A stretch of DNA of 12,836 nt, taken from NCBI GenBank assembly GCA_012728465.1, contig JAAYFB010000319.1:1-12836 (forward strand). Direction: 5' to 3'. The notes beneath the pieces were generated by a model. The model was given only the letters and a program-made list of their open reading frames with translations. It was not told the DNA's origin and made no database searches. This document shows positions 1 through 7,124 of the stretch, piece after piece (position 1 is the stretch's first letter; every line of letters begins with the position of its first letter). The stretch comes from Proteiniphilum sp. (GTDB lineage Bacteria > Bacteroidota > Bacteroidia > Bacteroidales > Dysgonomonadaceae). A program made the position numbers and the translations under genes.

Positions 1-471
1 ACATACTACATGGTTACAGGCATCGGAGCGGGACTAATACAAATGCTAGTTGCTTTTATCCGCATACAATCAATCACAAAAGGTATGGATGCTGGTGCAA
101 TAGAAGAAGTTTTCACACAAGGACGACAGGTGCTACTACAAAACATGAACTATATTGATGCATCACAAGGTGCTCTAAATATTGCACTAAATACTGTAAG
201 TGTTGGTGCTTCGGGTGCTGTGTTTGGCATATTATTAGCTTTTGGTATGATGTTTCCAAATGCAGAGTTATTTATTATCCCCATTCCATTCCCTATCAAA
301 GCAAAGTATTTTGTAATTGGATATGGCTTTTTTGAGCTAGTGTTTGGCGTTAGCAACTTTGCATGGGATAATGTTGCTCACTTTGCACACTTAGGTGGGA
401 TGTTATTTGGAATATTTATGATACTATATTGGAAAAAGAAAGGAAAAGGATATGGCAGCGGATATTATTGA
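1..471 (+). CDS. Rhomboid family intramembrane serine protease, 5'-truncated by the window
   Basis: Rhomboids cleave transmembrane segments of substrate proteins inside the membrane with a Ser-His dyad. The reading frame is open to the first base, so the start and first membrane helices lie outside the window. Numbering from the Met codon at position 10, the catalytic serine is S68 in VGASGAVFG. The histidine is most likely H127 in AHFAHLGG, which fits the H-x-x-G-x-x-x-G spacing of the last core helix; H124 is a near neighbour. Hydrophobic segments lie around residues 64-82, 98-113 and 124-140, and a lysine-rich tail (WKKKGKGYG) follows, as expected for a cytosolic end. The gene ends inside the next rhomboid, overlapping it by 20 bp in another frame, so the two are probably co-transcribed and translationally coupled. 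The substrate is unknown. The family call is firm; the Met at position 10 is not the real start. Confidence 0.93.
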   Translation, partial: TYYMVTGIGAGLIQMLVAFIRIQSITKGMDAGAIEEVFTQGRQVLLQNMNYIDASQGALNIALNTVSVGASGAVFGILLAFGMMFPNAELFIIPIPFPIKAKYFVIGYGFFELVFGVSNFAWDNVAHFAHLGGMLFGIFMILYWKKKGKGYGSGYY

Positions 472-1342
472 TAAATTAAAACATAGATATAAGCACGGAA
501 GTGTGTTGATAAGATTTATATACATCAACTTGGCCTTCTTTGTGATAATAAAAGTTGTAAGCCTATTCACAACACTGTTTAATATTTACAGCTTTGATTT
601 AATTACACTTCTGGGTGTGCCTTCTGGACTAAATATGTTATTAAAAAGAGTGTGGACACTATTTACCTACATGTTTGTACATGAGCAAATATTCCACATA
701 CTCTTCAATATGCTTTGGCTATACTGGTTTGGCAAAATATTTCTTCAATATTTCACAGGCAGAGTCTTTGGTAGTCTATACGTACTGGGAGGACTTGGGG
801 GTGCTCTGCTCTATATAATAGCATTTAACTACATACCTTATTTTGCATCTATGGAAAGAAGCTGGATGATAGGCGCATCGGCCTCTGTTATGGCTATTGT
901 AATGGCTACAGCATTTTACAGACCCGAAGTAAGATTAAATCTTCTTTTTATAGGTTCCATAAAAATTGTGTATATTGCAATTGCTGCATTCATTATTGAC
1001 TTTCTTTCATTAGGAAATGGCGTAAACGAAGGTGGACACGTAGCTCACATAGGTGGAGCATTAATTGGCTACCTATTTGCAATGCAGTATAAGAATGGAA
1101 AAGACATAACTGCATGGGTAGGAAAACTTATTGATTGGTTTGTAAACCTGACCAAACCAAGAAAGAAAAAATCAAAGATGAAAGTTCAATACAAGCGTAA
1201 TGAAACCGATATGGAATATAACGAACGCAAAAAAAATGAACAAGCGGATATTGACACCATCCTTGACAAATTGAAGACCTCAGGGTATAACGGGCTATCA
1301 TCTGAAGAAAAGAGAAAATTGTTTGATGCGAGCAAGAAATAA
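452..1342 (+). CDS. Rhomboid family intramembrane serine protease with C-terminal cytosolic extension
   Basis: This is a second, complete rhomboid of 296 residues. It has the TM2 motif HILFN (H82, N86), the serine motif GASAS (S143 being the nucleophile) and the histidine in HVAHIGG (H199), so all catalytic positions are present. Hydrophobic helices span about 18-42, 68-94, 106-128, 140-156, 165-188 and 196-212. Residues from about 232 onward are highly charged and cytosolic: a basic stretch, then a short helical unit (DIDTILDKLKTSGYNGLSSE) that recurs at the end of many Bacteroidota rhomboids. I recall it as a DUF6576-type domain, but that name is from memory. The start overlaps the previous rhomboid by 20 bp, and the end overlaps the phosphatase-fold gene by 17 bp. 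Such tight packing implies one transcript. The substrate and the role of the tail are unknown. It differs enough from its neighbour that it is not a recent duplicate. Confidence 0.95.
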   Translation: MAADIIDKLKHRYKHGSVLIRFIYINLAFFVIIKVVSLFTTLFNIYSFDLITLLGVPSGLNMLLKRVWTLFTYMFVHEQIFHILFNMLWLYWFGKIFLQYFTGRVFGSLYVLGGLGGALLYIIAFNYIPYFASMERSWMIGASASVMAIVMATAFYRPEVRLNLLFIGSIKIVYIAIAAFIIDFLSLGNGVNEGGHVAHIGGALIGYLFAMQYKNGKDITAWVGKLIDWFVNLTKPRKKKSKMKVQYKRNETDMEYNERKKNEQADIDTILDKLKTSGYNGLSSEEKRKLFDASKK

Positions 1343-2450
1343 GAAAATAAGACTAACAGGGATAATTAGGCAAATATTATTTGCACTAAATGTCATTGCC
1401 ATTGCACTGATGTTTTGTGCATTTCTAGCATGGAGAATATCTCCACTAAAAACAAATTTATTCTCGTACATAGGCCTAGCATTTGGATTGATTTTGCTTG
1501 CTAATATTCTTTTTCTTGGCCTGTGGATATTATTTGACAAATGGAAACTAGCTTTCATTTCTATACTTTCACTAGTATTGTGCTACAAGCCTATCACAAC
1601 ATTTTTCCCACTACATATATTTAGTAATAAAGCTCCCGATGATAGCATATCACTACTGACATATAACGTGCAAGGCTTCATAAACGAACGAAGCAAAAAG
1701 GCAAAAGACAACCCACTGCTAAACTATATAGCTAATACTGATGCAGACATTGTTTGCCTACAGGAATATATGGTTAGCAAAACGGGACAGTCAATAAAAA
1801 GTCAGAGGGATATTAATAAAATATTAGACAAATATCCCTATCGTTCAGTCACCCCACTTAGATCGTCAAGCAATAGCTTAACATATGGTCTGGCATGCTT
1901 CTCAAAATATCCTATTGAGTCAAGTGAAGAGATTCTATTTAATTCATCATACAATGGTGCGGTAATATATACTATTAATATTGAAGGGAATAAATATACT
2001 GTTGCCAATGTGCATTTAGAATCGAACAATATAAATGCTGAAGATAAAAAACTATACAGTGACTTTCTTCAAAATGCAGACGGAACTAATCTAGAGAGCG
2101 TAACTACAAACATACGAAACAGATTAGGCAAAGCCTACAGAATACGCTCTAAACAAGTGGAACTTGTGAAAGAAAAGCTAAATAGCATAGAAGCAGATGG
2201 AACAATAATATGCGGAGATTTCAACGACACACCCATCTCATACACATATGCACAAATGGCTAAAGGGATGAAAGATGCTTTTGTATCTTCTGGATTTGGA
2301 GCTGGCATTAGCTACAACGAACATTTATTCTGGTTTAGAATAGATAATATTATGCACAGCCCCAATTTAAAATCATACAAAGCAAAAATTGACAGAGTAC
2401 CATACTCTGATCACTATCCAATGCGAGCTGCCATAAGCTTGAACAATTAA
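1326..2450 (+). CDS. Membrane-anchored endonuclease/exonuclease/phosphatase (EEP) superfamily hydrolase
   Basis: This is a 374-residue protein. Three N-terminal hydrophobic helices (about 15-37, 45-71 and 75-98) anchor a C-terminal EEP domain (about 107-371). The metal-dependent phosphodiesterase/phosphatase motifs are all visible: N114 in LTYNVQGF, E147 in DADIVCLQEY, H230 in ANVHLES, D298 and N300 in CGDFNDTP, D340 in RIDNI, and the catalytic D362-H363 pair in SDHYP. The fold therefore looks active with a divalent metal, but the substrate (nucleic acid, phosphoinositide-like lipid, sphingolipid or other) cannot be read from sequence. A TTG codon lies directly upstream in frame at 1323. I chose the ATG at 1326, which overlaps the preceding rhomboid by 17 bp. 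The family commonly follows rhomboid genes in Bacteroidales, and the overlap suggests one operon. The domain is probably periplasmic or cytosolic depending on helix parity, which I cannot settle. Confidence 0.9.
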   Translation: MRARNKKIRLTGIIRQILFALNVIAIALMFCAFLAWRISPLKTNLFSYIGLAFGLILLANILFLGLWILFDKWKLAFISILSLVLCYKPITTFFPLHIFSNKAPDDSISLLTYNVQGFINERSKKAKDNPLLNYIANTDADIVCLQEYMVSKTGQSIKSQRDINKILDKYPYRSVTPLRSSSNSLTYGLACFSKYPIESSEEILFNSSYNGAVIYTINIEGNKYTVANVHLESNNINAEDKKLYSDFLQNADGTNLESVTTNIRNRLGKAYRIRSKQVELVKEKLNSIEADGTIICGDFNDTPISYTYAQMAKGMKDAFVSSGFGAGISYNEHLFWFRIDNIMHSPNLKSYKAKIDRVPYSDHYPMRAAISLNN

Positions 2451-2484
2451 ACACAATAAACATTATATTATAAGACAAATAGAC

Positions 2485-2504
2485 ATCAATAAGCTATTAT
2501 TGAT
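2485..2504 (+). repeat. AT-rich perfect hairpin in the gap between the EEP gene and queD
   Basis: ATCAATAA and TTATTGAT form an 8-bp stem around a GCTA loop. No T run follows on either strand close enough for a standard intrinsic terminator. It lies in the 112-bp gap ahead of queD. It could be a weak transcription end for the rhomboid/EEP operon, a leader structure, or chance in AT-rich DNA. Confidence 0.3.
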
Positions 2505-2551
2505 ACTACTATAAATAAATAAGCGAAAATAATAACGACTACTAAAATAAT

Positions 2552-2556
2552 GGAGG
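2552..2556 (+). promoter_or_regulatory. Shine-Dalgarno sequence GGAGG before queD
   Basis: GGAGG sits 6 nt upstream of the queD ATG at 2563, an optimal placement for pairing with the 3' end of 16S rRNA. Bacteroidota genes mostly lack such sites, and no comparable site is visible before the other starts in this window. It supports the ATG at 2563. Confidence 0.6.
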
Positions 2557-2562
2557 TAAGAT

Positions 2563-2925
2563 ATGTATAAAATAAGCAAAGAGTTTGCCTTTTCAGCAGC
2601 TCATGCGCTATTTGGCCTAGGGCCAGATCATCCTTGCACTAGACTGCACGGTCACAATTATATTGTGCGAGTACATCTACGTGCTGAAGAGCTAAGCGAG
2701 AAAGGTTTTGTAAGAGATTACAACGACCTTAAACTAGTAAAGCATTATATCGACAACAACCTTGACCACAGAAACTTGAATGATATTATGTCTCCACTAA
2801 ACTCTTCAGCAGAAAATTTAGCTAAAATGCTATTCGATATTTTCAAACCAATGCTCCCCGAACTATACGCCGTGGAGGTAAGTGAAACCCCTAAAACATC
2901 AGCAATCTATGAACCTGAGGGTTAA
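2563..2925 (+). CDS. queD: 6-carboxy-5,6,7,8-tetrahydropterin synthase (QueD)
   Basis: QueD converts 7,8-dihydroneopterin triphosphate to 6-carboxytetrahydropterin, releasing acetaldehyde and triphosphate; this is the second step of preQ0/queuosine synthesis. The 120-residue length is normal for this T-fold family. Visible signature residues are the zinc ligands H14 (FSAAHAL) and H29 and H31 (RLHGHNY), and the presumed catalytic set C25 (PCTRLHGH), D68 and H69 (LDHRNLN). E108 in VSETPKTSA is the usual pterin-binding glutamate. The C25 and short spacing favour QueD over eukaryote-type 6-pyruvoyl-tetrahydropterin synthase. The gene overlaps queE by 17 bp, giving a two-step pathway module; queC and queF are not in the window. 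The upstream gap contains no TAnnTTTG promoter box, so transcription may read through from upstream genes or start at a weak promoter. The start is supported by an unusually good Shine-Dalgarno site. Confidence 0.96.
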   Translation: MYKISKEFAFSAAHALFGLGPDHPCTRLHGHNYIVRVHLRAEELSEKGFVRDYNDLKLVKHYIDNNLDHRNLNDIMSPLNSSAENLAKMLFDIFKPMLPELYAVEVSETPKTSAIYEPEG

Positions 2926-3490
2926 TGAAATATTTTATTCACTACAAGGTGAAGGTGGGCGCACAGGTGAGCCATCGATATTTATTAGGTTATCAAAATG
3001 TAATCTGGCATGTAGCTTCTGCGACACCGAATACGAAACGGGAGTAAGAATGACTATCGAAGAGATTCTTGAGCATATATCACAATTTACATGCAAATGG
3101 ATCATTTGGACAGGGGGCGAACCCACGTTGCAGCTCACTGACGAAGTAATAAGCATATTCAAAGAAAAGGGCTACAAGCAAGCAATAGAGACTAACGGAA
3201 CTCGAAGAGTGCCAAATGGGCTTGACTATATTACATGTAGTCCAAAGCAAGAGTTTAATATTGTAAAGCAACTTATACAAGAGGTTGACGAACTTAGATT
3301 TCCAATATCTAAGGGTGATCCACTTCCAGATATTAGCATTTTACCAAAAGCCAAGAGGTACTTGCTAAGCCCTATTTTTGATGATAAAACCATCATCCCT
3401 GAAAATGTAGAATATTGTATTGATTTAGTAATGCAAAACCCACCATGGGCATTAAGTATTCAGACACATAAACTGTTAGGCATAGAATAG
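2909..3490 (+). CDS. queE: 7-carboxy-7-deazaguanine synthase (QueE), radical SAM enzyme
   Basis: QueE rearranges 6-carboxytetrahydropterin into 7-carboxy-7-deazaguanine using S-adenosylmethionine and a [4Fe-4S] cluster, directly after QueD in preQ0 synthesis. The ATG at 2909 gives 193 residues beginning MNLRVNEIFYSLQGEG, the usual start of the family. A GTG at 2882 would add nine residues but is only 3 nt from a GGAGG. The cluster cysteines are C31, C35 and C38 in the radical SAM spacing CxxxCxxC (KCNLACSFCD). The SAM-binding TGGEP is at 68-72, ETNGT at 94-98, and the C-terminal SIQTHKLLGIE is characteristic. QueE is a small, trimmed radical SAM barrel, so about 190-210 residues is normal. 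It overlaps queD by 17 bp, consistent with translational coupling. RNase Z follows after 36 bp and may share the transcript. Confidence 0.96.
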   Translation: MNLRVNEIFYSLQGEGGRTGEPSIFIRLSKCNLACSFCDTEYETGVRMTIEEILEHISQFTCKWIIWTGGEPTLQLTDEVISIFKEKGYKQAIETNGTRRVPNGLDYITCSPKQEFNIVKQLIQEVDELRFPISKGDPLPDISILPKAKRYLLSPIFDDKTIIPENVEYCIDLVMQNPPWALSIQTHKLLGIE

Positions 3491-3526
3491 TATGTAAAAA
3501 TTATAATTACACATTAGTAATAATAA

Positions 3527-4441
3527 ATGACTCCATTTCAAGTAACAATACTAGGGTGTGGATCTGCAATGCCAACTACATACAGAAACCCCACTTCACA
3601 ACTCATAGAAGTAAATAATAAGCTATTTATGATAGATTGTGGAGAAGGAACTCAATTGCAAATGCGAAAATACAAAGCAAGAATGAGTAAACTTCATTCC
3701 ATATTTATATCGCATTTGCATGGAGATCATGTGTTTGGACTCCCAGGATTATTATCCACCCTTAGTTTGATGGGTCATACGGGAGAAATTAATATTTATG
3801 CACACAAGGAGTTAGAATATTTCTTAACCTCTTTCATGAAATATTATGGCACTCAATTAAATTACAAAATAAATCATTTTCACCTAGATTCCAAAAATAA
3901 TTCAGTGATATATGAAAACAAATCAATAGAAATTAGCTCTTTTCCACTCAAGCACAGAGTAGATACAAATGGCTTTGTGATTGCAGAAAAAGATGCCCCT
4001 TTACATATGAAGGGTGATATGATTGACTTTTATAGAATTCCATTCAGCAAAATTAAAGAAATCAAGGATGGTGCCGACTTCATTACCGAAGATGGAAGAG
4101 TAATTGATAATAAATTACTCACGACCCTACCCAATCCTCCCCGAAAATATGCATATTGCTCGGATACGGCCTATTCCACAAAAATCATTCCATACATTAA
4201 AGGAGCAGATGTGCTCTATCACGAAGCCACATTTGAGGAAGCAGACAAAGCTAGAGCTAAAAAAACATATCATTCAACCGCTAAACAAGCAGCAGAGATT
4301 GCCAAACAATCTGAAGTAAAAAAACTTATTGTAGGACATTATTCATCTCGATATAGAGAGTTGAATCAACTACACAGTGAAGCTAAATCCATTTTTGAAA
4401 ACACAGTGTTGGCATTTGAAGGCATGAAAATTGACATTTAA
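3527..4441 (+). CDS. rnz: Ribonuclease Z (tRNA 3'-processing endonuclease)
   Basis: RNase Z cuts precursor tRNA just after the discriminator base to remove the 3' trailer; it is a cytosolic metallo-beta-lactamase-fold enzyme with two zinc ions. The 304-residue length fits the short form (RNase Z-S). Metal ligands visible are H63, H65, D67 and H68 (HLHGDHVFGLPG), H143 (PLKHRVDTNGF), D213 (CSDTAYS) and H271 (VGHYSSRY); H249 (YHSTAKQAAEIA) is the conserved catalytic-site histidine. The N-terminal strand ending in GCGSAMPT is typical. Residues about 155-185 correspond to the flexible exosite arm that grips tRNA. The gene lies 36 bp after queE. With queD and queE, its neighbourhood concerns tRNA, though this proximity may be incidental. 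No truncation or missing residue is seen. Confidence 0.96.
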   Translation: MTPFQVTILGCGSAMPTTYRNPTSQLIEVNNKLFMIDCGEGTQLQMRKYKARMSKLHSIFISHLHGDHVFGLPGLLSTLSLMGHTGEINIYAHKELEYFLTSFMKYYGTQLNYKINHFHLDSKNNSVIYENKSIEISSFPLKHRVDTNGFVIAEKDAPLHMKGDMIDFYRIPFSKIKEIKDGADFITEDGRVIDNKLLTTLPNPPRKYAYCSDTAYSTKIIPYIKGADVLYHEATFEEADKARAKKTYHSTAKQAAEIAKQSEVKKLIVGHYSSRYRELNQLHSEAKSIFENTVLAFEGMKIDI

Positions 4442-4515
4442 CGTCCCATTTGTGTAATTATTGCTATAAACATTGATTATTTTATTCAAAATCCACTTTA
4501 TTATTCTTTTTTTCC

Positions 4516-4523
4516 TATTTTTG
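4516..4523 (+). promoter_or_regulatory. Candidate Bacteroidota -7 promoter box before the small secreted protein
   Basis: TATTTTTG matches the Bacteroidota -7 consensus TAnnTTTG and lies 21 nt before the ATG at 4545. No clear TTG is present at the expected -33 distance. The assignment is therefore tentative in an AT-rich gap. Confidence 0.35.
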
Positions 4524-4544
4524 CACCAATAAGAAATCAGATAA

Positions 4545-4862
4545 ATGAATAAGTTTTGTTACATAACTATATTAACCTTGTTATTTACTTTTGGTTTTAA
4601 AAGTATGGACCTCCTTGCCTTTAATCAAAATAAAGATAATGTAGAGCAAATAAAACAAGAACTTAAAATATTAATTTCAAATAATAGACTAATAGTAGAG
4701 AATCCAGATAAAGAGACAGTTTTAGAGATTTTCAGCATAGTAGGAGTTAAGGTATTTAATGTAAAGGTTAATACTGGCACTAACGAGTTCCCACTCAACC
4801 TACCCAAGGGATACTATATTATTAGAGTTGGCAACACCGCCAAAAAGATAGCTCTAAGATAA
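4545..4862 (+). CDS. Small secreted protein consisting mostly of a T9SS type A C-terminal sorting domain
   Basis: This is a 105-residue protein of unknown function. Residues 1-25 look like a Sec signal peptide (MNKFCYITILTLLFTFGFKS, with possible cleavage after LLA). Residues about 26-45 are a charged, probably helical linker rich in Q, K and E. Residues about 46-105 match the T9SS type A sorting domain: ENPDKETVLEIFSIVGVKVF, then the NLPKGYYIIRVG strand pair, then the terminal KKIALR. In known substrates this domain follows a large enzyme or adhesin and is removed by PorU after crossing the outer membrane. Here almost no cargo is left: about 20 residues. It may be an orphan sorting domain, the remnant of a larger gene, or a small protein whose Ig-like domain itself is the function. 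It lies two genes from the T9SS operon, on the opposite strand. The start is supported by the signal peptide and an upstream TATTTTTG box. Confidence 0.75.
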   Translation: MNKFCYITILTLLFTFGFKSMDLLAFNQNKDNVEQIKQELKILISNNRLIVENPDKETVLEIFSIVGVKVFNVKVNTGTNEFPLNLPKGYYIIRVGNTAKKIALR

Positions 4863-4887
4863 TATCTCAGACAAATGTGCACAATAA

Positions 4888-4908
4888 AAGCTAATTAGCT
4901 TACTTTTT
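4888..4908 (+). terminator. Possible intrinsic terminator after the small secreted protein
   Basis: The palindrome AAGCTAATTAGCTT (4888-4901) can form a 5-bp stem with a 4-nt loop and is followed within two bases by a run of six T. The stem is short and AT-rich, so it would be weak. Its position 25 bp after the stop codon and before asd is appropriate. Confidence 0.45.
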
Positions 4909-4944
4909 TAATTATAAGGTTATCACTAGATGGCAATTTATTAC

Positions 4945-4952
4945 TAAATTTG
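4945..4952 (+). promoter_or_regulatory. Candidate Bacteroidota -7 promoter box for asd
   Basis: TAAATTTG is a full match to TAnnTTTG and lies 43 nt before the asd ATG at 4996, predicting a leader of roughly 35-40 nt. A convincing TTG at -33 is not visible. Together with the terminator-like hairpin just upstream it suggests asd is transcribed on its own. Confidence 0.4.
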
Positions 4953-4995
4953 CTAATTCAATTATTAAACATCATCATATAATTTTTTTACAGAA

Positions 4996-5997
4996 ATGAA
5001 AATTGCAATTGTTGGAATCAGCGGAGCCGTAGGCCAAGAATTACTGCGCATACTTGATGCGAGAAATTTCCCCGTTGACGAATTATCACTTTTTGGATCA
5101 GCACGTAGTGCAGGAAGAACATATACATATAAAGGTAAGGATATTACCGTAAAGGAGATAAAACATAACGACGACTTCAAGGGTATCGACATTGCTTTTG
5201 TATCGGCAGGTGGTAGCGTGTCTCTTGAGTTTGCAGAAACTATTACAAAGTATGGCGCCATAATGATTGACAACTCAAGTGCATACCGAATGGACGTTGA
5301 TGTCCCGTTAGTAGTTCCAGAGGTAAACGCAGAAGCAGCACTAAATAGACCAAGAAATATTATCGCCAATCCAAACTGTACTACAACTCAAATGGTGGTA
5401 GCACTAAAACCAATTAATGATATTTCAAAAATAAAATCTGTTAAAGTTTCCACATACCAATCGGCGTCTGGTGCAGGTGCAGCGGCTATGGACGAACTAC
5501 AAGAGCAACACAAAGAGTTGATTAATGGTGAAGAACCTACTATATCTAAGTTTGCTTTTCAGCTTGCATACAACGTAATTCCTCAAGTAGATGTATTTAC
5601 TGAGAATGGATACACCAAAGAGGAAATGAAAATGTATCACGAAACCCGTAAGATTATGAATAGTGACATCGAAGTTAGTGCAACTTGCGTCCGTGTACCA
5701 GTACTTCGTGCACACTCGGAGGCTATTTGGATTGAAACTGAACAACCAGTATCTATATCTGCAGCACGTGAAGCTTTATCTAAAGCTGAAGGTGTGGTTC
5801 TTTTGGATGATCCAGAGAATAAAGTCTATCCAATGCCATTGAATGCAGCGGGTGAAGACCCTGTTTATGTAGGAAGAATTAGAAAAGACCTTACTAACCC
5901 TAATGGGCTTACTTTATGGACATCTGCCGACCAAATTAATAAGGGTGCAGCCCTTAATGCGGTTCAAATTGCTGAATACTTGATTAGTCAGAAGTAA
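4996..5997 (+). CDS. asd: Aspartate-semialdehyde dehydrogenase
   Basis: Asd reduces beta-aspartyl phosphate to aspartate semialdehyde with NADPH, the branch step toward lysine/diaminopimelate, threonine, methionine and isoleucine; it is cytosolic. The 333-residue length matches the bacterial family. The N-terminal nucleotide-binding loop is GISGAVGQE (G7, G10, G13). The catalytic cysteine is C128 in ANPNCTTTQ, and the acid/base histidine is H240 in [18 protein letters not shown] (93-99), which closes on the phosphate/NADP site, and the helix starting [14 protein letters not shown] (155-168) are conserved. The C-terminal [15 protein letters not shown] helix returns to the nucleotide domain. 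The gene stands apart from its neighbours: a terminator-like hairpin and a promoter box precede it, and a strong hairpin terminator follows. It converges on the T9SS operon but has no functional link to it that I can see. Confidence 0.97.
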   Translation: MKIAIVGISGAVGQELLRILDARNFPVDELSLFGSARSAGRTYTYKGKDITVKEIKHNDDFKGIDIAFVSAGGSVSLEFAETITKYGAIMIDNSSAYRMDVDVPLVVPEVNAEAALNRPRNIIANPNCTTTQMVVALKPINDISKIKSVKVSTYQSASGAGAAAMDELQEQHKELINGEEPTISKFAFQLAYNVIPQVDVFTENGYTKEEMKMYHETRKIMNSDIEVSATCVRVPVLRAHSEAIWIETEQPVSISAAREALSKAEGVVLLDDPENKVYPMPLNAAGEDPVYVGRIRKDLTNPNGLTLWTSADQINKGAALNAVQIAEYLISQK

Positions 5998-6018
5998 TTC
6001 ATTCAATATATAAAATAG

Positions 6019-6054
6019 AATGCGGAAATAGATAATCTATACTCCGCATTTTTT
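6019..6054 (+). terminator. Intrinsic terminator of asd, possibly bidirectional with porN
   Basis: AATGCGGA (6019-6026) pairs with TCCGCATT (6043-6050). An inner 4-bp stem, ATAG/CTAT, closes a 5-nt loop. The right arm runs into a T tract. It starts 21 bp after the asd stop. On the opposite strand the same hairpin is followed by a T-rich stretch (CTATTTTATATA) and lies 30 bp beyond the porN stop at 6084, so it may end both convergent transcripts. Confidence 0.85.
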
Positions 6055-6083
6055 ATTTGATCTCTCCTATATTTACATCACTA

Positions 6084-7079
6084 CTAGTATCTTCTATCCC
6101 TCATCGACCCTCCACTCCTATTTGTTGAAATAGTTGTAGCAACTTTAGGCGCTTTTCGACTAACTCTTCTTCTCTTTGTATCTACATTTACTTTGGTAGA
6201 GTCAGTATACTCGCTCCAAAGACCTAGTTTGAAATCGACTAATTGTTTTTCAATCTTTTTCTGCTCTTGTTTCACTTCTTCAGGTGTTTCAGCATATTGA
6301 GCAATGGCAAGGTTACGAGGATTGGTGGCCTTATATATTTCGCCATCATAACTTTGCTTTCTAAAAAAGTCATCAACAGTGCTAGTCATTGAGTTATTAA
6401 GACTTGACGACATCATTGGCATGCTTAAAGCATATGGTACAATATCAGAATATTTAACCCAAAACAGAGGATATCTGGTTTCTGCAACTTCATAATCATC
6501 TTGATGATGAATAACTGGGCAAATGGCAACAACCTCTGTTTTAAAATCGGATGCACTTGAATCAAAGTAATGTGCTTCTTTCACGAAATATCCTTGCACC
6601 TCATTGCTAGGTATGTCAACATCGTTGATAGTCATGTGCCCATCTACGGTTTCGTAATAAATTCCAAATCTGTCCACAAACTCCATGAAGTTTATTTTAT
6701 ATTCGTTTGTAAATGATTCTCGACCATCAAGATATTCATAAACATCAATTTTATCATTGGCGAATAACTTGAACAACATAGTGAATAGATTTACTCTGCC
6801 ACCCTCAGACAACACGGGGTAGTATAGTGGTGCATTCTTTTCCTTCGACAAGTCAAGATATCTATAAATAACTCGCGACCACTTTGCATTTTCAATATCG
6901 ACTGACTGTGAGCGATTAGCCTGAATGGCTCTTGACGACATTGCAACAGCTCTGTTAACTGAGTGTGTTGTAGCTTGGCTTTGCTCTAATCTTTCGCGTG
7001 CAGTTTGTTGTGCCACAACTTCACTAGTGAAGCCTAGTAGCAAACCCACAATTACTATATTGAATATAATATATTTCAT
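6084..7079 (-). CDS. porN: Type IX secretion system protein PorN (GldN family)
   Basis: PorN is the periplasmic partner of the lipoprotein PorK; together they form the large ring under the outer membrane that links the inner-membrane motor to the translocon. It has 331 residues. Residues 1-23 are a signal peptide ending VVAQ, so the mature protein starts near Q24. The family hallmark is WSRVIYRYLDLSKEKNAPLYYP (67-88), followed by the segment with VNLFTMLFKLF (96-106), and YPLFWVKYSDIVPY (203-216). The C-terminal tail (about 295-331) is basic and low in complexity, ending SMRDRRY, and is probably disordered. It is the last gene of the operon, 45 bp after porM, and ends next to the shared terminator with asd. 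Length and motifs match the family with no defect. The name follows the Porphyromonas convention; gldN is the Flavobacterium equivalent. Confidence 0.95.
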   Translation of the reverse strand: MKYIIFNIVIVGLLLGFTSEVVAQQTARERLEQSQATTHSVNRAVAMSSRAIQANRSQSVDIENAKWSRVIYRYLDLSKEKNAPLYYPVLSEGGRVNLFTMLFKLFANDKIDVYEYLDGRESFTNEYKINFMEFVDRFGIYYETVDGHMTINDVDIPSNEVQGYFVKEAHYFDSSASDFKTEVVAICPVIHHQDDYEVAETRYPLFWVKYSDIVPYALSMPMMSSSLNNSMTSTVDDFFRKQSYDGEIYKATNPRNLAIAQYAETPEEVKQEQKKIEKQLVDFKLGLWSEYTDSTKVNVDTKRRRVSRKAPKVATTISTNRSGGSMRDRRY

Positions 7080-7124
7080 CTTAATCTGTTTTTTCTATTC
7101 TTGTTTTTTAATAGTAGAGCAATA

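Noticed and set aside
2451..2562. preQ1 riboswitch ahead of queD-queE
   Set aside because: The hairpin at 2485-2504 lacks the conserved loop bases and the A-rich tail pairing of preQ1-I, and nothing matches preQ1-II. The pathway alone is not evidence.
4965..5369. 134-codon open frame on the minus strand
   Set aside because: It is antisense to the start of asd, whose active-site motifs are intact. The product is Ser/Thr/Leu-rich with no family features.
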